NCBI GenBank assembly: GCA_020832965.1
Contig: JAJHRM010000061.1
Span: forward strand, 1 to 11,645
Direction: 5' to 3'
DNA: 11,645 nt
Origin: Thermofilum sp.
GTDB taxonomy: Archaea > Thermoproteota > Thermoprotei > Thermofilales > Thermofilaceae
The position numbers and the translations under genes were made by a program. How positions within the stretch are numbered: the stretch's first letter is position 1; each line of letters opens with the position of its first letter. The notes under the pieces are model-generated. The model saw only the letters and a program-made list of their open reading frames with translations, made no database searches and was not told the DNA's origin. This document shows, piece by piece, positions 1-6,654 of this stretch.

Positions 1-97
1 GGCAAACTGTGAGCACAACGCGCGCAGGAGCAGGTGCAACCAGAAATGCTCGTAGCCAGTAGCTCTGCAGGGTGCGCGTTAAGTCTTGGGTGTGCAT
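1..97 (-). CDS. possible 5' end of a hypothetical protein (partial)
   Basis: Reading leftward from an ATG at 97-95, the minus strand stays open for 32 codons to the window edge, beginning MHTQDLTRTLQSYWL. I do not recognise the product. The AT-rich stretch around 111-119 could serve as a promoter for this ORF and for the divergent gene at 141, but it sits only about 18 nt from this ATG, closer than usual, and there is no Shine-Dalgarno sequence. The ORF contains a GCGCGC string (20-25), which the intact genes of this window lack, and that argues mildly against coding. A 32-codon open frame can occur by chance. Confidence 0.3.
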   Translation of the reverse strand, partial: MHTQDLTRTLQSYWLRAFLVAPAPARVVLTVC

Positions 98-111
98 TGT
101 GAGTAGCAAAG

Positions 112-119
112 TTAAATTA
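112..119 (+). promoter_or_regulatory. TATA-like box of the SEC59-like gene
   Basis: TTAAATTA lies in otherwise mixed sequence, its centre about 25 nt upstream of the GTG at 141. That is the spacing expected if transcription starts at or next to the start codon (leaderless mRNA, common in crenarchaea). It supports GTG 141 over the later in-frame GTG at 159. Confidence 0.45.
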
Positions 120-140
120 CTAAGTCTCTAAAATGGACTC

Positions 141-836
141 GTGCAGCCTGCTGGGCGTGTGGCTGAGATCTACAGAAAAATGATTCACTTACTACTTAGT
201 TTTTTACTGCTCTTGCCATTTATCGTCCACCTGCCATGGCCTCTGACTATACAAAACTACTACTCCCTCGGTCTCTTCATGGCTGCCTTCTTGAACAGCC
301 TAGTTGCACGGAGAGTTAAAGTTTTGCACGAGCTTGAAGAAGCTAGGGAAAACATTGAAAGCCTTATAAGTAAAGCCTGGGCAGAAATTAAACAGCCTTT
401 ATTCATTATCGAGCACACACTCTCCAAGCTCCAGGAGTTAATTGCCAGCCAAATATCGCTGTTGGAGAGAGACTACGAGAAAAGGGAGGGCTACGTTGGT
501 TTGCTTTACGGCATGATCGGGGCGACGCTGAGCATTCTCGTAGCTCCTGGAACAACGATCTACGGCATACTAGCCCTGGCAATTGTTGACACCATACCGG
601 CACTGCACGACTTGCTTTTCAGCAGTTCCAAGAAGTCTCTCCGCGGGTCTACCCTGGCGCTGGTGGCATACTTCTTTGTCCTGATAGCACTCGGCGCCCC
701 CTTAATCCAGTCACTCCTCCTCTCGATAATAGCATGTATAACCGAGTACATTTCACCCGAAGACAACTTGACAGTTCCCCTCGTGTCCACCCTCGCCGCC
801 TGCTACCTCGGCTTACCCCCAAGGAATCCTGCTTAG
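141..836 (+). CDS. SEC59/dolichol kinase-like integral membrane protein
   Basis: The 231-residue product is probably a CTP-dependent lipid (polyprenol/dolichol) kinase or a relative of the SEC59/VTE5/CdsA group, acting in the cytoplasmic membrane. Visible support: an N-terminal RKMIHL (residues 12-17) like the R-K-x-x-H opening of the family; SKKSLRGS (163-170), resembling the family KS-x-EGS motif; and EYISPEDNLTVPLVS (202-216), resembling the conserved E...DNLTIPL segment. Hydrophobic segments lie near 14-32, 41-55, 117-135, 137-157, 171-187 and 189-201. Between the second and third is a charged, helical, probably coiled-coil stretch (56-115), unusual for the family. The GD-rich motif normally preceding KS-x-EGS is degenerate here (AIVDTIPALHD), so activity is uncertain. 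The start is GTG 141, supported by the TATA-like box. Its stop TAG overlaps an AGCGCGC string. A phosphatidate cytidylyltransferase-type role is the main alternative. Confidence 0.68.
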   Translation: MQPAGRVAEIYRKMIHLLLSFLLLLPFIVHLPWPLTIQNYYSLGLFMAAFLNSLVARRVKVLHELEEARENIESLISKAWAEIKQPLFIIEHTLSKLQELIASQISLLERDYEKREGYVGLLYGMIGATLSILVAPGTTIYGILALAIVDTIPALHDLLFSSSKKSLRGSTLALVAYFFVLIALGAPLIQSLLLSIIACITEYISPEDNLTVPLVSTLAACYLGLPPRNPA

Positions 837-865
837 CGCGCTTCCGCGGCCCGCATCGCCCGCTC

Positions 866-937
866 TTAACAACAGAGGTCACCTTAATTGCTGTGTTTAC
901 GTCTGTGAACGTCTGTGCCCACATAGCGCGCATATGA
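866..937 (+). pseudogene. possible remnant of an ECF-transporter-like membrane protein N-terminus
   Basis: One plus frame reads LTTEVTLIAVFTSVNV before stopping at TGA 935-937. This resembles the N-terminal pattern T-x-E-V-x-L-I-A-V-F-x-A of ECF transporter S components. No start codon lies close by and nothing downstream continues the family in any frame. The match is short and may be chance. Confidence 0.2.
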
Positions 938-986
938 CTGCTTGCGCGTGTTGCATTCTGGAAAACCTGCTGCAGTTTCATGCCTT

Positions 987-1100
987 ATGGTGAGTACTGC
1001 GCATGCTTCGCTCCTCGTGAGAGGTGTAGCTCCCGGGAAGTACAAGAGTGTCTACGGGAGCGGATTATACGTTTCGCGTAGCGCGCGCGCACCCTCATAG
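987..1100 (+). pseudogene. short ORF, possible VapB-like antitoxin remnant
   Basis: A 37-codon ORF starts at ATG 987. It contains SLLVRGVAPGKYK and GLYVSRSA, reminiscent of the ribbon-helix-helix antitoxins of archaeal VapBC pairs (typically SLLVRGVDPEVYRRFK, then GLYVSEAL). It lacks the helical C-terminus, and no PIN-domain toxin follows. GCGCGC sits near its 3' end. The likeness is by eye and weak; it may be a fragment or coincidence. Confidence 0.2.
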
Positions 1101-1136
1101 CGCCCGTCATCTTTGGTCGGGGTGCCCCTCACCGCG

Positions 1137-1257
1137 CCCCAGTTGTTGCTCTGGGGTGCTCGGGGTGTCATGGGGTCTGCCCGTCGCCGGGCTTCACCCC
1201 CTCCTCGGTCCCGCGCGCGAGAGCCCCTGGAGGCATTGGATCCTGCCAGCCCCCAGG
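1137..1257. ncRNA. candidate structured, GC-rich element
   Basis: Three consecutive hairpins can be drawn. CCCCAG 1137-1142 pairs with CTGGGG 1151-1156 across an 8-nt loop. GGGG 1172-1175 and GCCCG 1179-1183 pair with CGGGC 1188-1192 and CCCC 1197-1200 around a TCGC loop. CCTGG 1226-1230 and GGC 1232-1234 pair with GCC 1245-1247 and CCAGG 1253-1257. In an organism with moderate genomic GC, hairpin-rich GC islands are often structured RNAs. I could not match it to SRP RNA, RNase P RNA or tRNA, and the strand is undecided. Decayed coding sequence is an equal alternative. Confidence 0.25.
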
Positions 1258-1384
1258 CGAACGGTGCTAGTAGGCGAGCGCGCTTTCGTGCTCCTCCAGC
1301 CATTCCCGCAATGAAGCTAGCACCCTGCATGCCACCGCCGTGTAGTCGTCGCACTCCTCCCTCACCATCCCGGCGAAGTAGCTG

Positions 1385-1411
1385 TAGCGCGCGCAAGAGC
1401 TACGCGCGCTA
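1385..1411 (-). terminator. hairpin just after the stop of the surface-protein gene
   Basis: TAGCGCGCG (1385-1393) and CGCGCGCTA (1403-1411) form a perfect 9-bp inverted repeat with a 9-nt loop. It starts 4 nt beyond the stop codon of the minus-strand gene ending at 1416. No T-tract follows, so it is not a classical intrinsic terminator; it could act in 3'-end processing or stability. Confidence 0.4.
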
Positions 1412-1415
1412 AGGT

Positions 1416-3986
1416 CTAAGCGTTAAAGCGACGTAAGCTATGGCTGAAGCCAGGAAGAGTATCAGTATCAGCATCGAAACTATCCTCTTCAGAGTCTCTC
1501 TCCTCATACCTACCGCCTATAGCTAGCCATGCTAAGACTAAGAATCCACCGAATAATATTAGTGTTTCTGATCTGAGTATCGTGCTTATGGGCGTGTTTA
1601 GTAAAGAGGTAAAGTTCCCCAAAATGCTTATCACATTTTTGGCAGCTTCTAATTCTCCCCGGGCACCCATTCCTTTAAAGACTACTTTCCCATTGGTCAA
1701 AACTAAGACTGTTGGAAAGACTGAGACATTAAACTCGCTTGCTAAGTCATTTTCGTCGCGTGCAACGATCCACGTAACATTGTTTTCCGCAATGTACCTG
1801 TTGAGGACACTAGGTGTATCGAGGGGCGACACTGTGAGTGATATGACAGTCACGCCTGGAAGCTTTGAAAGGTTTCTAAGAACAGGAACCAGGTACTTGC
1901 ATCCAGTGCACTGTGTATAGAAAAATTCTATGACAAGAATCCTGCTTTCCTGGGCGGCGTTTAAATCTAGCCTTGTTGAGTTTAGCAGGGTAATTACGGG
2001 GAGTGTTTTAAGGCTTGCATTTGGCTTAGAACTTTGAACCATGCTCTTCTCTAAAAAAACTGTCACGTTTTGCACGTGTATAGCGGAGCTTTGCAGAGGT
2101 TTGCAGAGGACTCTGACTCTGTAGTTTGAGGTCCCATTTACCACGTTTAGGATTGAGGGTGATGCTGTACAGGAGTAATTACTCGGCGACTTAACCTGTA
2201 CCTGGTAAATATCCACGGGTAGGGAAATGTTAGTGCTGGGGACAAGCATAGCTGTATAGTTATTTTTTGTCATTGATGAAGCCACGACTATAATGCCTCC
2301 CGGCAACCTCTCTGGGGATTCCAGGAATACGTTTACCTTTTCAAGTTCAAGCCTAACTGTAAGTGTGCTCATGTTAGCAGTTACTTCGAAGTCTCTGGTT
2401 AAAGACTTGTATTTTGGAGCATTAGCGATCAGGGTGTACTTTCCTAGTGGTAGGTTTACAAGTGCCTTCCCGTAGGCGTCAGTGGTTACAGTAATGTTTT
2501 CTCTACCGATTATCTCCACTTTGGCTTGCGACACGGGACTGCCGTCCTCTCCAAGAACACTTAGTTGCACCTGTTGCCTCTGCTCCTGTCGACGCGTAAT
2601 TTTCAAGGTGATGCGAGTATCACTTGTAATGTCTTGTGTGAGTGTTACCGGTGTATAGCCGACTTTTTTAACACTTATCTCGTATGATCCGGGAGTCAAC
2701 TCGATGGTCACTGTGCCGTTCTCACTTGTTATGAAAGTTTGAGAGGGCCCAGCTCGTGAGCTAACCTCTACTACAGCTCCCCCCGCGGGGGCTCCACGAT
2801 CATCTACGACTGCTAGAGCCAGTTTCACGGTGGTAACTTTTAAAGCGGCAATTAGCATGCTGTCGCCGTAGACGCAGTAGAAGCTGTCCAACGAGCCGAG
2901 GGCGATCCTCGGAGGGCTGGGAGCAGCATCCCACGCAACACGGTAGTAGGCAATTCTCGAGGGTTTGCCAGAGATTGCATATACCTCGACCTCCCCAGTT
3001 TTAAATATAGCTATGTAGGTCCCATCGCTGGCTACTACGGCTCTGCTTGTTGGTACTGCTACCAAGTCGGCGCAGTCCAGTTTTAAATTGCACATCCTTA
3101 ATGTGCCGTCGGAGAAGACTGCTAGGAAGGAGTCGTTGTTAAAGGGTATGAAGCTTTGAATTTTTCCCAGCACTTTTCTGGTCTCAATGCTCAGGTATGG
3201 AAGCCTAAACACGTAAGTTAAATAGCCATTTGTACCATTCGGCTGAGCCCTCTGTGCAACTAGAAAATTGCCGACAATTAGCTTTGAAGTCAGCCCGCTT
3301 TGAAAGGATGCTATTTTTTTCACGGTTTGCTGATCGACGCGGTAAACCTCTATCCTGTTGTCTGTCAACTGGCACAGCTCACACTTAGTGTCTATGGTTT
3401 CAGCAACGAGGTAGTTTCCCCAAAAGTCTATAGAGAAAACCTCCACGAGAACATCGTCCTTGGTGTTGAGATCACGCTCAAAAATCCTCTTCTGTGCCGC
3501 CGTATCTATTACTGCAAGCCTTGTCTCAGGGTAGCTCCTATCACCCACCTTAACGTAGTACCTGGAACTGACTGCCAAGTATCTGCCGTCCCCGCTAAGT
3601 GATGCTAGAAGAAAAGAGGTCTCATCACTCTTCTTCGCTAAAAACGCGTTCATGATTGCGAGGGTGGAAGTGTTTAGGAAGTATACATTCCCGCTTCTAT
3701 CAACAGCTACCACCGAGCTAGAAACGTTTAATCCAGGTTTCATGTAAAAGATTTCTCGGCCTGGGCTAATCAGCTGACTAGCTGCGGCCCTCTCCTGCCT
3801 ATCAACTATGCTGCACGTACCATCGCTAAAGCACAGGAGTACGCCAGCACCGGGTAGAGCTGTTAGCGAAGTTATTGTTTTCGTAAACGTTTTTTGCAGG
3901 AAAGCATAGCTGGGCTGCGGAAAAACGGGGATGAAGGCTAAGTGTAGGATGAGTAAAGCCAGTGCTAGGCAGTATATCCTCTTCAT
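1416..3986 (-). CDS. membrane-anchored surface protein: propeller-like, Ig-like repeats and thioredoxin domain
   Basis: The 856-residue product should lie outside the cytoplasmic membrane. Residues 1-28 form a signal peptide. About 30-385 looks like a beta-propeller, with repeated strand patterns such as VAVDRSGNVYFLN and AVFSDGTLRMCN. About 386-464 and 472-549 are two carboxypeptidase-regulatory-like (Ig-fold) repeats, each with a G-K/S-Y core (LTPGSYEISV; LPLGKYTLIA). About 660-790 is a TlpA/thioredoxin-like domain with C693-T-G-C696 and a likely cis-proline at P758 (FPT). A transmembrane helix follows (about 808-824), then an acidic cytoplasmic tail. A second CXXC (CELC, 202-205) lies in the propeller region. 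I count 18 N-X-S/T sequons, all outside the membrane. Its ATG lies 2 bp after the coiled-coil gene, so the two are probably cotranscribed. A role in disulfide exchange on surface proteins is inferred; the exact substrate is unknown. Confidence 0.8.
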   Translation of the reverse strand: MKRIYCLALALLILHLAFIPVFPQPSYAFLQKTFTKTITSLTALPGAGVLLCFSDGTCSIVDRQERAAASQLISPGREIFYMKPGLNVSSSVVAVDRSGNVYFLNTSTLAIMNAFLAKKSDETSFLLASLSGDGRYLAVSSRYYVKVGDRSYPETRLAVIDTAAQKRIFERDLNTKDDVLVEVFSIDFWGNYLVAETIDTKCELCQLTDNRIEVYRVDQQTVKKIASFQSGLTSKLIVGNFLVAQRAQPNGTNGYLTYVFRLPYLSIETRKVLGKIQSFIPFNNDSFLAVFSDGTLRMCNLKLDCADLVAVPTSRAVVASDGTYIAIFKTGEVEVYAISGKPSRIAYYRVAWDAAPSPPRIALGSLDSFYCVYGDSMLIAALKVTTVKLALAVVDDRGAPAGGAVVEVSSRAGPSQTFITSENGTVTIELTPGSYEISVKKVGYTPVTLTQDITSDTRITLKITRRQEQRQQVQLSVLGEDGSPVSQAKVEIIGRENITVTTDAYGKALVNLPLGKYTLIANAPKYKSLTRDFEVTANMSTLTVRLELEKVNVFLESPERLPGGIIVVASSMTKNNYTAMLVPSTNISLPVDIYQVQVKSPSNYSCTASPSILNVVNGTSNYRVRVLCKPLQSSAIHVQNVTVFLEKSMVQSSKPNASLKTLPVITLLNSTRLDLNAAQESRILVIEFFYTQCTGCKYLVPVLRNLSKLPGVTVISLTVSPLDTPSVLNRYIAENNVTWIVARDENDLASEFNVSVFPTVLVLTNGKVVFKGMGARGELEAAKNVISILGNFTSLLNTPISTILRSETLILFGGFLVLAWLAIGGRYEERDSEEDSFDADTDTLPGFSHSLRRFNA

Positions 3987-3988
3987 GG

Positions 3989-4423
3989 TTACTCTGTCTC
4001 CTTCAGTAAGATCCTGACCGGCACTCCATTCAGTATCTGAACAATAATTGGTATCCCCTCGGCTCCATAGCTAGAAGATAAAGCGCTACTCAACTTGTAG
4101 AGCGCCTCCCTAACGCTAGTGAGCGATTCTAGGGTGTCCCGCTGGGACTCTATAGTCTCCTCTAACACGCTTAGCTCGTCAATTGCCCTGGCATTGACGA
4201 CGACCTTCAGACCCATGTAGTCTATCTCGTTGAGTGTGGTGAGCTTCTCACCCATGAGGTCTTCTAAAACTTTCTCGATCATCCGCATCTTCTCAGCCCT
4301 GGCTTTAACGGCTTCATACCTCTGCTCCAGTTGGCTTAAAACCTTCTGCAAATTCGCAATTTGCGAATCAATGTACTTTAAAAGTTCATCGAAGCTATTG
4401 AACTGGTAAAGATTGTAGGACAC
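3989..4423 (-). CDS. conserved-looking coiled-coil hypothetical protein
   Basis: This 144-residue product is unrecognised. Residues 10-65 are strongly helical with heptad-like spacing (for example LQKVLSQLEQRYEAVKARAE). A second helical stretch covers about 80-118 (LEETIESQRDTLESL), and a short beta-like hydrophobic end follows (IPIIVQILNGVPVRILL). It has no signal peptide or membrane segment, so it is probably cytoplasmic; the helical hairpin resembles prefoldin-like or chaperone-type folds in outline only. The start is GTG 4423, with GGTG about 8 nt upstream and a TTTTTTAAAC-type AT-rich box 35-45 nt upstream. It is the first gene of a pair, 2 bp ahead of the surface thioredoxin-domain protein, which suggests a shared function. 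Confidence 0.75.
   Translation of the reverse strand: MSYNLYQFNSFDELLKYIDSQIANLQKVLSQLEQRYEAVKARAEKMRMIEKVLEDLMGEKLTTLNEIDYMGLKVVVNARAIDELSVLEETIESQRDTLESLTSVREALYKLSSALSSSYGAEGIPIIVQILNGVPVRILLKETE
4352..4368. repeat. 17-bp palindrome inside the coiled-coil gene
   Basis: ATTCGCAA and TTGCGAAT flank a single central T, about 55-70 nt inside the GTG start of the minus-strand gene. It has the size of a dimeric regulator site, but the coding sequence (SQIANLQ) may create it by chance. Confidence 0.25.
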
Positions 4424-4596
4424 TTATTGCACCTGAATAGCTATACGTGTTGCTGTTTAAAAAATTTAGCTAGGCAAGTCAGCGAAGCATGCAAAAATGT
4501 AGTGAGAGTGTTACGATCGTATTTTGTTAGCGCGTATGCGCGCCTGCCGTCGCCCCGCCTTTTGTCGTGGGTCAGCAGCCGCCCCTTTTACTGGTT

Positions 4597-5032
4597 TCAT
4601 TCCGCTGGAGTCACCGTGCAGCTTTCTGTCTTGAACCTCGTTGGTAGCTGTCCCCGCGTTTTTAGAACGTTTAGTGCGGCGCAGAAGTCGCTGTGCATTG
4701 AATGGTCATGCGGACAACGCATAAGTCCTCGAGGCCCTCTCCTCACTCCTACGTCTAGTTAAGGACAGAGCTTCGGTGCGAAGTATCCTGGAACAGCGTA
4801 CACCGCGGTGCCATCGTTCTCGGCGGCTGGCGCTACTCTATCCATGAGCCTCCGTAGTTTCAGAGGCCCACGTTGCTCTCCGTGCGGCTTGATTTGCAAT
4901 TTTTGTGGGGATAGCCGATGTAGACCTCCGACGCTCAGAGTTGCCTCAGAACCTCGACTACGTGAGATGCAAGTTTTTAAAGGCTTCCTCGACGTACCTC
5001 CTCCATTTGTACGCCAGCGCGCTGTTGAATAT
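4597..5032 (-). pseudogene. tnpB: decayed TnpB / IS605-family OrfB (C-terminal part)
   Basis: Three minus-strand frames join into the C-terminal part of a TnpB-type RNA-guided nuclease. Frame 1 (5032 to about 4974) reads ALAYKWRRYVEEAFKNL. Frame 2 (about 4973-4858) reads ASHVVEVLRQL, a TGA at 4937-4935, then ASEVYIGYPHKN, matching the family VYIGYP segment. Frame 3 (about 4857-4597) reads KLRRLMDRVAPAAE, VYAVPGYFAPKLCP, a TAA at 4761-4759, GPRGLMRCPHDHSMHSD and CAALNVLKTRGQ. The last parts match the zinc-ribbon region and the final RuvC aspartate region (S-D-x-x-AALN) of archaeal OrfB. At least two frameshifts and two stops, plus loss of the N-terminal part, make it non-functional. Its left part abuts the uppS stop codon directly. 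Element ends, tnpA and a target-site duplication were not found. Confidence 0.82.
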
Positions 5033-5818
5033 TCACCCGCCCCATCTCCTCTTCCTCGACTGGTACGTCCTCACCGCTCTTAGTAGATCTATCTTCCTAA
5101 AATCGGGCCAATAGACGTCGAGGAAAACGAGCTCCGAGTATGCTATTTGGTAAAGCAGGAAATTGCTAATCCTCAATTCTCCCGATGTGCGTATGACGAG
5201 GTCTGGTTCAGGGTAGGGAATATCGCCTGTATAAAGGTACCTCGCGAACACGTCTTCATCAACTTCGTCTACTGAGAGCTTGCCTGCACAAATTTCTCTG
5301 GATATCTTCTTGACAGCGTCAACAATCTCTCTCCTCCCGCCGTAAGCTAACGCGATGTTCAAGAACCTCTTGTTGTACTGGAGAGTCTTTCTCTCAAGCT
5401 TCTCGATTTTCTCCCTAAGGCTTTCCGGCAACAGGCTCGTGTCCCCTATCACCTTGACTCTTACCTCGCGCTTCCTCAGCTTCCCCGAGGATTCCACCTC
5501 GTCAATCTTCCTGTCGAGCAAGTCGAATATGTGTTCCAGCTCTTCCCTGGGTCTATTCTTTATATTCTCGGTCGACAGAACGTAGAGCGTAACGATCGAG
5601 ATGCCTAAATCGTAGCACCACTCCAGGACATCCTCAACTTTGTCTGCCCCGAACTCGTGCCCGAGCCATTGTGGGAAGCCGTGCTCCTTTGCCCAGCGCC
5701 TGTTGCCGTCAAGGATAAACGCCACATGAATAGGAATGGCGCCTTTCCTCACTTCCCGCTCAAGGAGAAATTCGTAAACCTTGTAGACTCCTAGCGTCTC
5801 CGCGATTCTACGCCACAT
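5033..5818 (-). CDS. uppS: cis-polyprenyl diphosphate synthase (UppS/dehydrodolichyl type)
   Basis: The 261-residue enzyme adds isopentenyl diphosphate units in cis to an allylic primer, making the long polyprenyl diphosphate that becomes dolichol in archaea. Family signatures are clear: HVAFILDGNRRWA (31-43) with catalytic-site D37 and the G-N-R that follows; WLGHEFGADK; VTLYVLSTEN; the RTSGELRISNFLLYQIAYSE block that binds diphosphate; and the FLDVYWPDF end motif. The protein ends normally at YQSRKRRWGG. I prefer ATG 5818; an in-frame GTG at 5824 would add two residues. GGTTGAG lies about 6 nt upstream of the ATG. The gene is divergent from deoC, sharing a short AT-rich spacer. Downstream lies only the TnpB fossil, starting at the stop codon and in the same frame; I treat the TGA as the true end, since the family usually ends here. 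Confidence 0.93.
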   Translation of the reverse strand: MWRRIAETLGVYKVYEFLLEREVRKGAIPIHVAFILDGNRRWAKEHGFPQWLGHEFGADKVEDVLEWCYDLGISIVTLYVLSTENIKNRPREELEHIFDLLDRKIDEVESSGKLRKREVRVKVIGDTSLLPESLREKIEKLERKTLQYNKRFLNIALAYGGRREIVDAVKKISREICAGKLSVDEVDEDVFARYLYTGDIPYPEPDLVIRTSGELRISNFLLYQIAYSELVFLDVYWPDFRKIDLLRAVRTYQSRKRRWGG

Positions 5819-5895
5819 GGCCACTCAACCACTAAGTTTTTACGGCGCGGTTACATAAAAAACAGGTGTCTTTAAAATCTGTGTTTAGAAGAGAG
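5819..5895. promoter_or_regulatory. divergent promoter spacer between uppS and deoC
   Basis: The spacer contains TTTAAAAT at 5871-5878, about 20-25 nt before the deoC ATG, and the minus-strand boxes TTTTTTATG (about 5855-5863) and GTAAAAAC (5836-5843) ahead of uppS. All three are TATA-like, and which are used cannot be settled by eye. Confidence 0.45.
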
Positions 5896-6591
5896 ATGTC
5901 CGCGGATCCCCAGCAGCTGAGGAAGGAGATCTCCTCCATAATCGATCACACAAACCTAAAGCCGGATGCAACTGAAAAGGAGCTTGAGGCAACCTGCCGG
6001 GAGGCAGTAGAGTATGGCTTCTATGCCTGCTGCATCCCGGGTTTCTACGTTGAAAGGGCTGCAAAGGAGTTCGGTGGGCAAGTAAGGATCGTGACGGTCG
6101 CCGGTTTCCCCCATGGAAACTCGCACTCATCCGTGAAAATTAGGGAGGTTGAAACAGCCTACGTTAAAGGCGCAGTCGAGGTCGATGTGGTTGCGAACAT
6201 TTCTCTACTTAGGGCGGGTCTCTATTCTGAAGCCCTTGAAGAAATTAAGGAAATGCTTGACATTGCTAGGAGTTACGGAGGAATGCTCAAAGTAATTGTG
6301 GAGACAGGCTATTTTTCCGGGGAGGAGATATTCAGGATAGCCAGGGAGCTGGCGCACGTGGGCGTCCACTACGTAAAGACCTGTACAGGCTTCGGTCCGC
6401 GCGGAGCAGCACCAGAAGATGTCCTGACCATTAAGAGGGCGGTCCAAGGAACAACCACCAAAGTGAAGGCCGCTGGAGGTATACGTACTGGGCTTCAGGC
6501 ATTGCTCTTCTACCTCCTGGGAGCAGACAGGATAGGAACATCCAGCAGCGTTAAAATACTCAAGGACTTAGAAGGTTCGTTCATTGTCTAA
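5896..6591 (+). CDS. deoC: deoxyribose-phosphate aldolase
   Basis: The 231-residue cytoplasmic enzyme splits 2-deoxyribose-5-phosphate into glyceraldehyde-3-phosphate and acetaldehyde, linking nucleoside breakdown to central metabolism. It is a DeoC-type TIM barrel: IDHTNLKPDAT near the N-terminus, EVDVVANI with the conserved D97, the Schiff-base lysine K161 in VKTCTGFG, the second active-site lysine K191 in VKAAGGIRT, and the phosphate-binding end GADRIGTSSS. Length is normal for archaeal DeoC. An in-frame GTG at 5866 would add ten residues (MSLKSVFRRE), but the TATA-like TTTAAAAT at 5871-5878 would then lie inside the gene, so ATG 5896 with a very short leader is preferred. It appears monocistronic; AGCGCGCGCG follows the stop by 4 nt. 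Confidence 0.93.
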   Translation: MSADPQQLRKEISSIIDHTNLKPDATEKELEATCREAVEYGFYACCIPGFYVERAAKEFGGQVRIVTVAGFPHGNSHSSVKIREVETAYVKGAVEVDVVANISLLRAGLYSEALEEIKEMLDIARSYGGMLKVIVETGYFSGEEIFRIARELAHVGVHYVKTCTGFGPRGAAPEDVLTIKRAVQGTTTKVKAAGGIRTGLQALLFYLLGADRIGTSSSVKILKDLEGSFIV

Positions 6592-6654
6592 ACAAAGCGC
6601 GCGCGGTGGGCGCTTCTATCTGTTCCTCCCCGACTTCACTTTTCTCATAACCCT

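Larger units (their letters stand above)
837..1415. other. gene-free, GC-rich spacer with decayed coding fragments
   Basis: There is no intact gene in these 579 bp between two convergent transcription units. The left part (to about 1100) has short protein-like pieces on the plus strand, listed separately. From about 1080 to 1300 the sequence is very GC-rich and can form several hairpins. On the minus strand one frame ends in a coding-like 33-codon stretch (ATG 1368 to TAG 1267) with WLEEHESALAY at its end, and two adjoining frames give a proline-rich stretch between about 1266 and 1052 (TPRAPQSNNWGAVRG) that recalls proline-rich C-terminal tails of some archaeal OrfB proteins. GCGCGC occurs six times within it. 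I read this as debris of old insertions, possibly with a structured RNA. Confidence 0.5.

Noticed and set aside
1080..1300. SRP RNA or RNase P RNA in the GC-rich island.
   Set aside because: I could not find the SRP helix 8 signature (GGAAGG-x-AGCA) or the RNase P conserved regions on either strand.
4427..4762. 111-codon plus-strand ORF over the TnpB fossil.
   Set aside because: It is antisense to the recognisable TnpB zinc-ribbon segment and shows no family features.
4961..5035. Stop-codon readthrough or selenocysteine at the uppS TGA, giving a C-terminal extension.
   Set aside because: The in-frame extension is explained by the TnpB fossil (KWRRYVEEAFKNL continues into VVEVLRQL in the next frame), and UppS proteins normally end near the GG before this TGA.
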